Shown here in pieces: positions 6,113 to 6,635 of a stretch of DNA of 6,635 nucleotides. The DNA is from Holophagaceae bacterium (GTDB lineage Bacteria > Acidobacteriota > Holophagae > Holophagales > Holophagaceae): positions 1 through 6,635 of the forward strand of contig JANXYT010000300.1 of NCBI GenBank assembly GCA_025355915.1, given 5' to 3'. Each line of letters begins with the position of its first letter. Within the stretch, counting starts at the first letter, position 1. A program made the position numbers and the translations under genes. A model generated the notes under the pieces. That model worked only from the letters and a program-made list of their open reading frames with translations. It did not search any database and was not told where the DNA came from.

Positions 6113-6127
6113 CCTTCAAACTGAAGG
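6113..6127. repeat. 6-bp inverted repeat CCTTCA-AAC-TGAAGG
   Basis: The stem is perfect with a 3-nt loop and lies just downstream of TTGACC (6101-6106). This resembles the dyad plus -35 arrangement of MerR-family operators, but the dyad centre is too far from that hexamer and no good -10 follows at 19 bp. It could be an operator for the sod gene or a weak hairpin. Confidence 0.3.
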
Positions 6128-6182
6128 GATCACTAACTCATCTTGATGGAATTTCTTATTCGACCGGGAAGGAATCTGTTAT

Positions 6183-6211
6183 TTAAATATTGTTAATAAT
6201 ATATTTATAAT
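6183..6211 (+). promoter_or_regulatory. Probable sigma-70 promoter of the superoxide dismutase gene
   Basis: A perfect TATAAT (6206-6211) lies 17 bp downstream of TTAAAT (6183-6188), a partial -35 match (3 of 6). The boxes sit in the most AT-rich stretch of the window, including the palindrome TATTTAAATA (6180-6189). Transcription would begin near 6218, leaving a leader of about 80 nt before the ATG at 6298. The -10 match is strong; the -35 is weak, so activation by a regulator is possible. Confidence 0.55.
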
Positions 6212-6297
6212 TCGGATCAAATTTTGCTTCGAATCCTGGGAATCGATAGGTGTGAGCAGGGCTTTGGGTCCATCAGCGGCATAACCGGGGAGCTTTC

Positions 6298-6635
6298 ATG
6301 GCGTACGAAGCCAAGACCTACGATCACCTGAAGGGCGGAGCCGTGAAGGGGTTCAGCGATAGCCAGCTGGAATTGCACTTCACCCTCTACAAGGGCTACC
6401 TGGCCAAGCTCAACGAGATCGAAGAAAAGCTGGCGGTGACGAGCAATGCCAAGCCCAACTACTCCTTCAACGAGTACAGCGAATTGAAGCGCCGGGAGGC
6501 GGTGGCCTTCAACGGAACCTTCCTTCATGAGCTCTACTTCGAGAACCTGGGCGCCGATGCGGCCATCAGTCCCGCGCTTCAAAAGGCCCTGGACGCCCAG
6601 GGCGGCAAGGAAAAGATCCTGGCGGATCTCAAGGC
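6298..6635 (+). CDS. Fe/Mn-family superoxide dismutase, divergent subgroup, N-terminal part (3' end outside window)
   Basis: The first 112 codons are present. Superoxide dismutase converts superoxide to oxygen and hydrogen peroxide. The helical hairpin carries the first metal-ligand His in LELHFTLYKGYLAKLN (His27), and the second in AFNGTFLHELYFENLG (His77), matching the family's N-H--FW-NL block. The Asp and third His ligands are past the window edge. Unlike common Fe- or Mn-SODs, the His-His pair following the first ligand is missing: the place of E. coli His30 is Tyr, and the gateway Tyr is one residue closer. From memory an HFTLY-GY pattern occurs in a divergent SOD branch in some anaerobe-rich lineages. 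GGGGAG ending five bases before the ATG is the ribosome site. No signal peptide is seen, so it should be cytosolic. Metal preference cannot be read from this part. Confidence 0.88.
   Translation, partial: MAYEAKTYDHLKGGAVKGFSDSQLELHFTLYKGYLAKLNEIEEKLAVTSNAKPNYSFNEYSELKRREAVAFNGTFLHELYFENLGADAAISPALQKALDAQGGKEKILADLK

Larger units (their letters stand above)
5989..6297. other. Gene-free intergenic stretch: GC-rich half with inverted repeats, AT-rich half with promoter
   Basis: No credible coding frame was found in these 309 bases on either strand. Up to about 6128 the sequence is GC-rich and carries inverted repeats: GACCC (6023-6027) with GGGTC (6044-6048), CACGGC (6027-6032) with GCCGTG (6057-6062), and the hairpins at 6062-6093 and 6113-6127. 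From about 6130 the composition falls sharply towards A+T, lowest around 6178-6212, then recovers towards the sod start. No structured RNA family was recognised. Confidence 0.6.

Noticed and set aside
6101..6131. MerR-type promoter (TTGACC plus dyad)
   Set aside because: The dyad is centred too far from the -35-like hexamer, and the sequence at 19 bp spacing is not a -10 box. It is kept only as an inverted repeat.
6223..6239. tRNA T-arm-like TTCGAATC
   Set aside because: The flanking bases do not pair as a T-stem, and there is no acceptor, anticodon arm or CCA end nearby.
6217..6582. Minus-strand 121-codon frame opposite the sod gene
   Set aside because: It is antisense to conserved SOD ligand motifs, with no recognisable family or ribosome site.

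Overview
This GC-rich, gene-dense window is bacterial and comes from a Gram-negative cell. It encodes KDO-8-phosphate synthase (lipopolysaccharide core) and a small secreted protein ending in Phe, as outer-membrane barrels do. A methyl-accepting chemotaxis protein suggests a motile organism. The family mix and alanine/glycine-rich proteins would suit an Acidobacteriota/Holophagae-like or deltaproteobacterial-type genome, but that placement is a guess without a database search.

Layout, left to right. (1) 1-480 (+): the 3' part of a methylene-tetrahydrofolate dehydrogenase of the FolD superfamily, more like the yeast MTD1 type than classical FolD. (2) 481-626: a short spacer holding a second, detached copy (557-610) of the last 18 codons of that gene, differing only at synonymous third positions, with a perfect inverted repeat (541-555) beside it. 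(3) 627-1073 (-): a small exported beta-rich protein of unknown function. (4) 1210-2796 (+): a complete methyl-accepting chemotaxis protein. (5) 4178-2783 (-): kdsA followed 10 nt later by a RimJ/RimL-type GNAT acetyltransferase, whose 3' end overlaps the chemoreceptor gene tail to tail by 14 bp. (6) 4296-5988 (+): a tightly coupled three-gene operon of an Lrp/AsnC-type regulator, an antibiotic-biosynthesis-monooxygenase (ABM)-fold protein and a 10-helix EamA/DMT-type exporter, with 4-nt and 1-nt overlaps. (7) 5989-6297: a gene-free stretch whose left half is GC-rich with inverted repeats and whose right half is an AT-rich island with a perfect TATAAT box. (8) 6298-6635 (+): the N-terminal half of a divergent Fe/Mn superoxide dismutase, cut by the window edge.

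Most genes are ordinary housekeeping or accessory functions. The strongest unusual signal is the duplicated synonymous 3' end at 427-480 / 557-610. It looks like the scar of site-specific integration or allelic replacement at the end of a protein-coding gene. The regulator-ABM-exporter operon is a plausible small-molecule response and export cassette, but its substrate cannot be read from sequence. I see no CRISPR array, rRNA, tRNA or intact mobile element.
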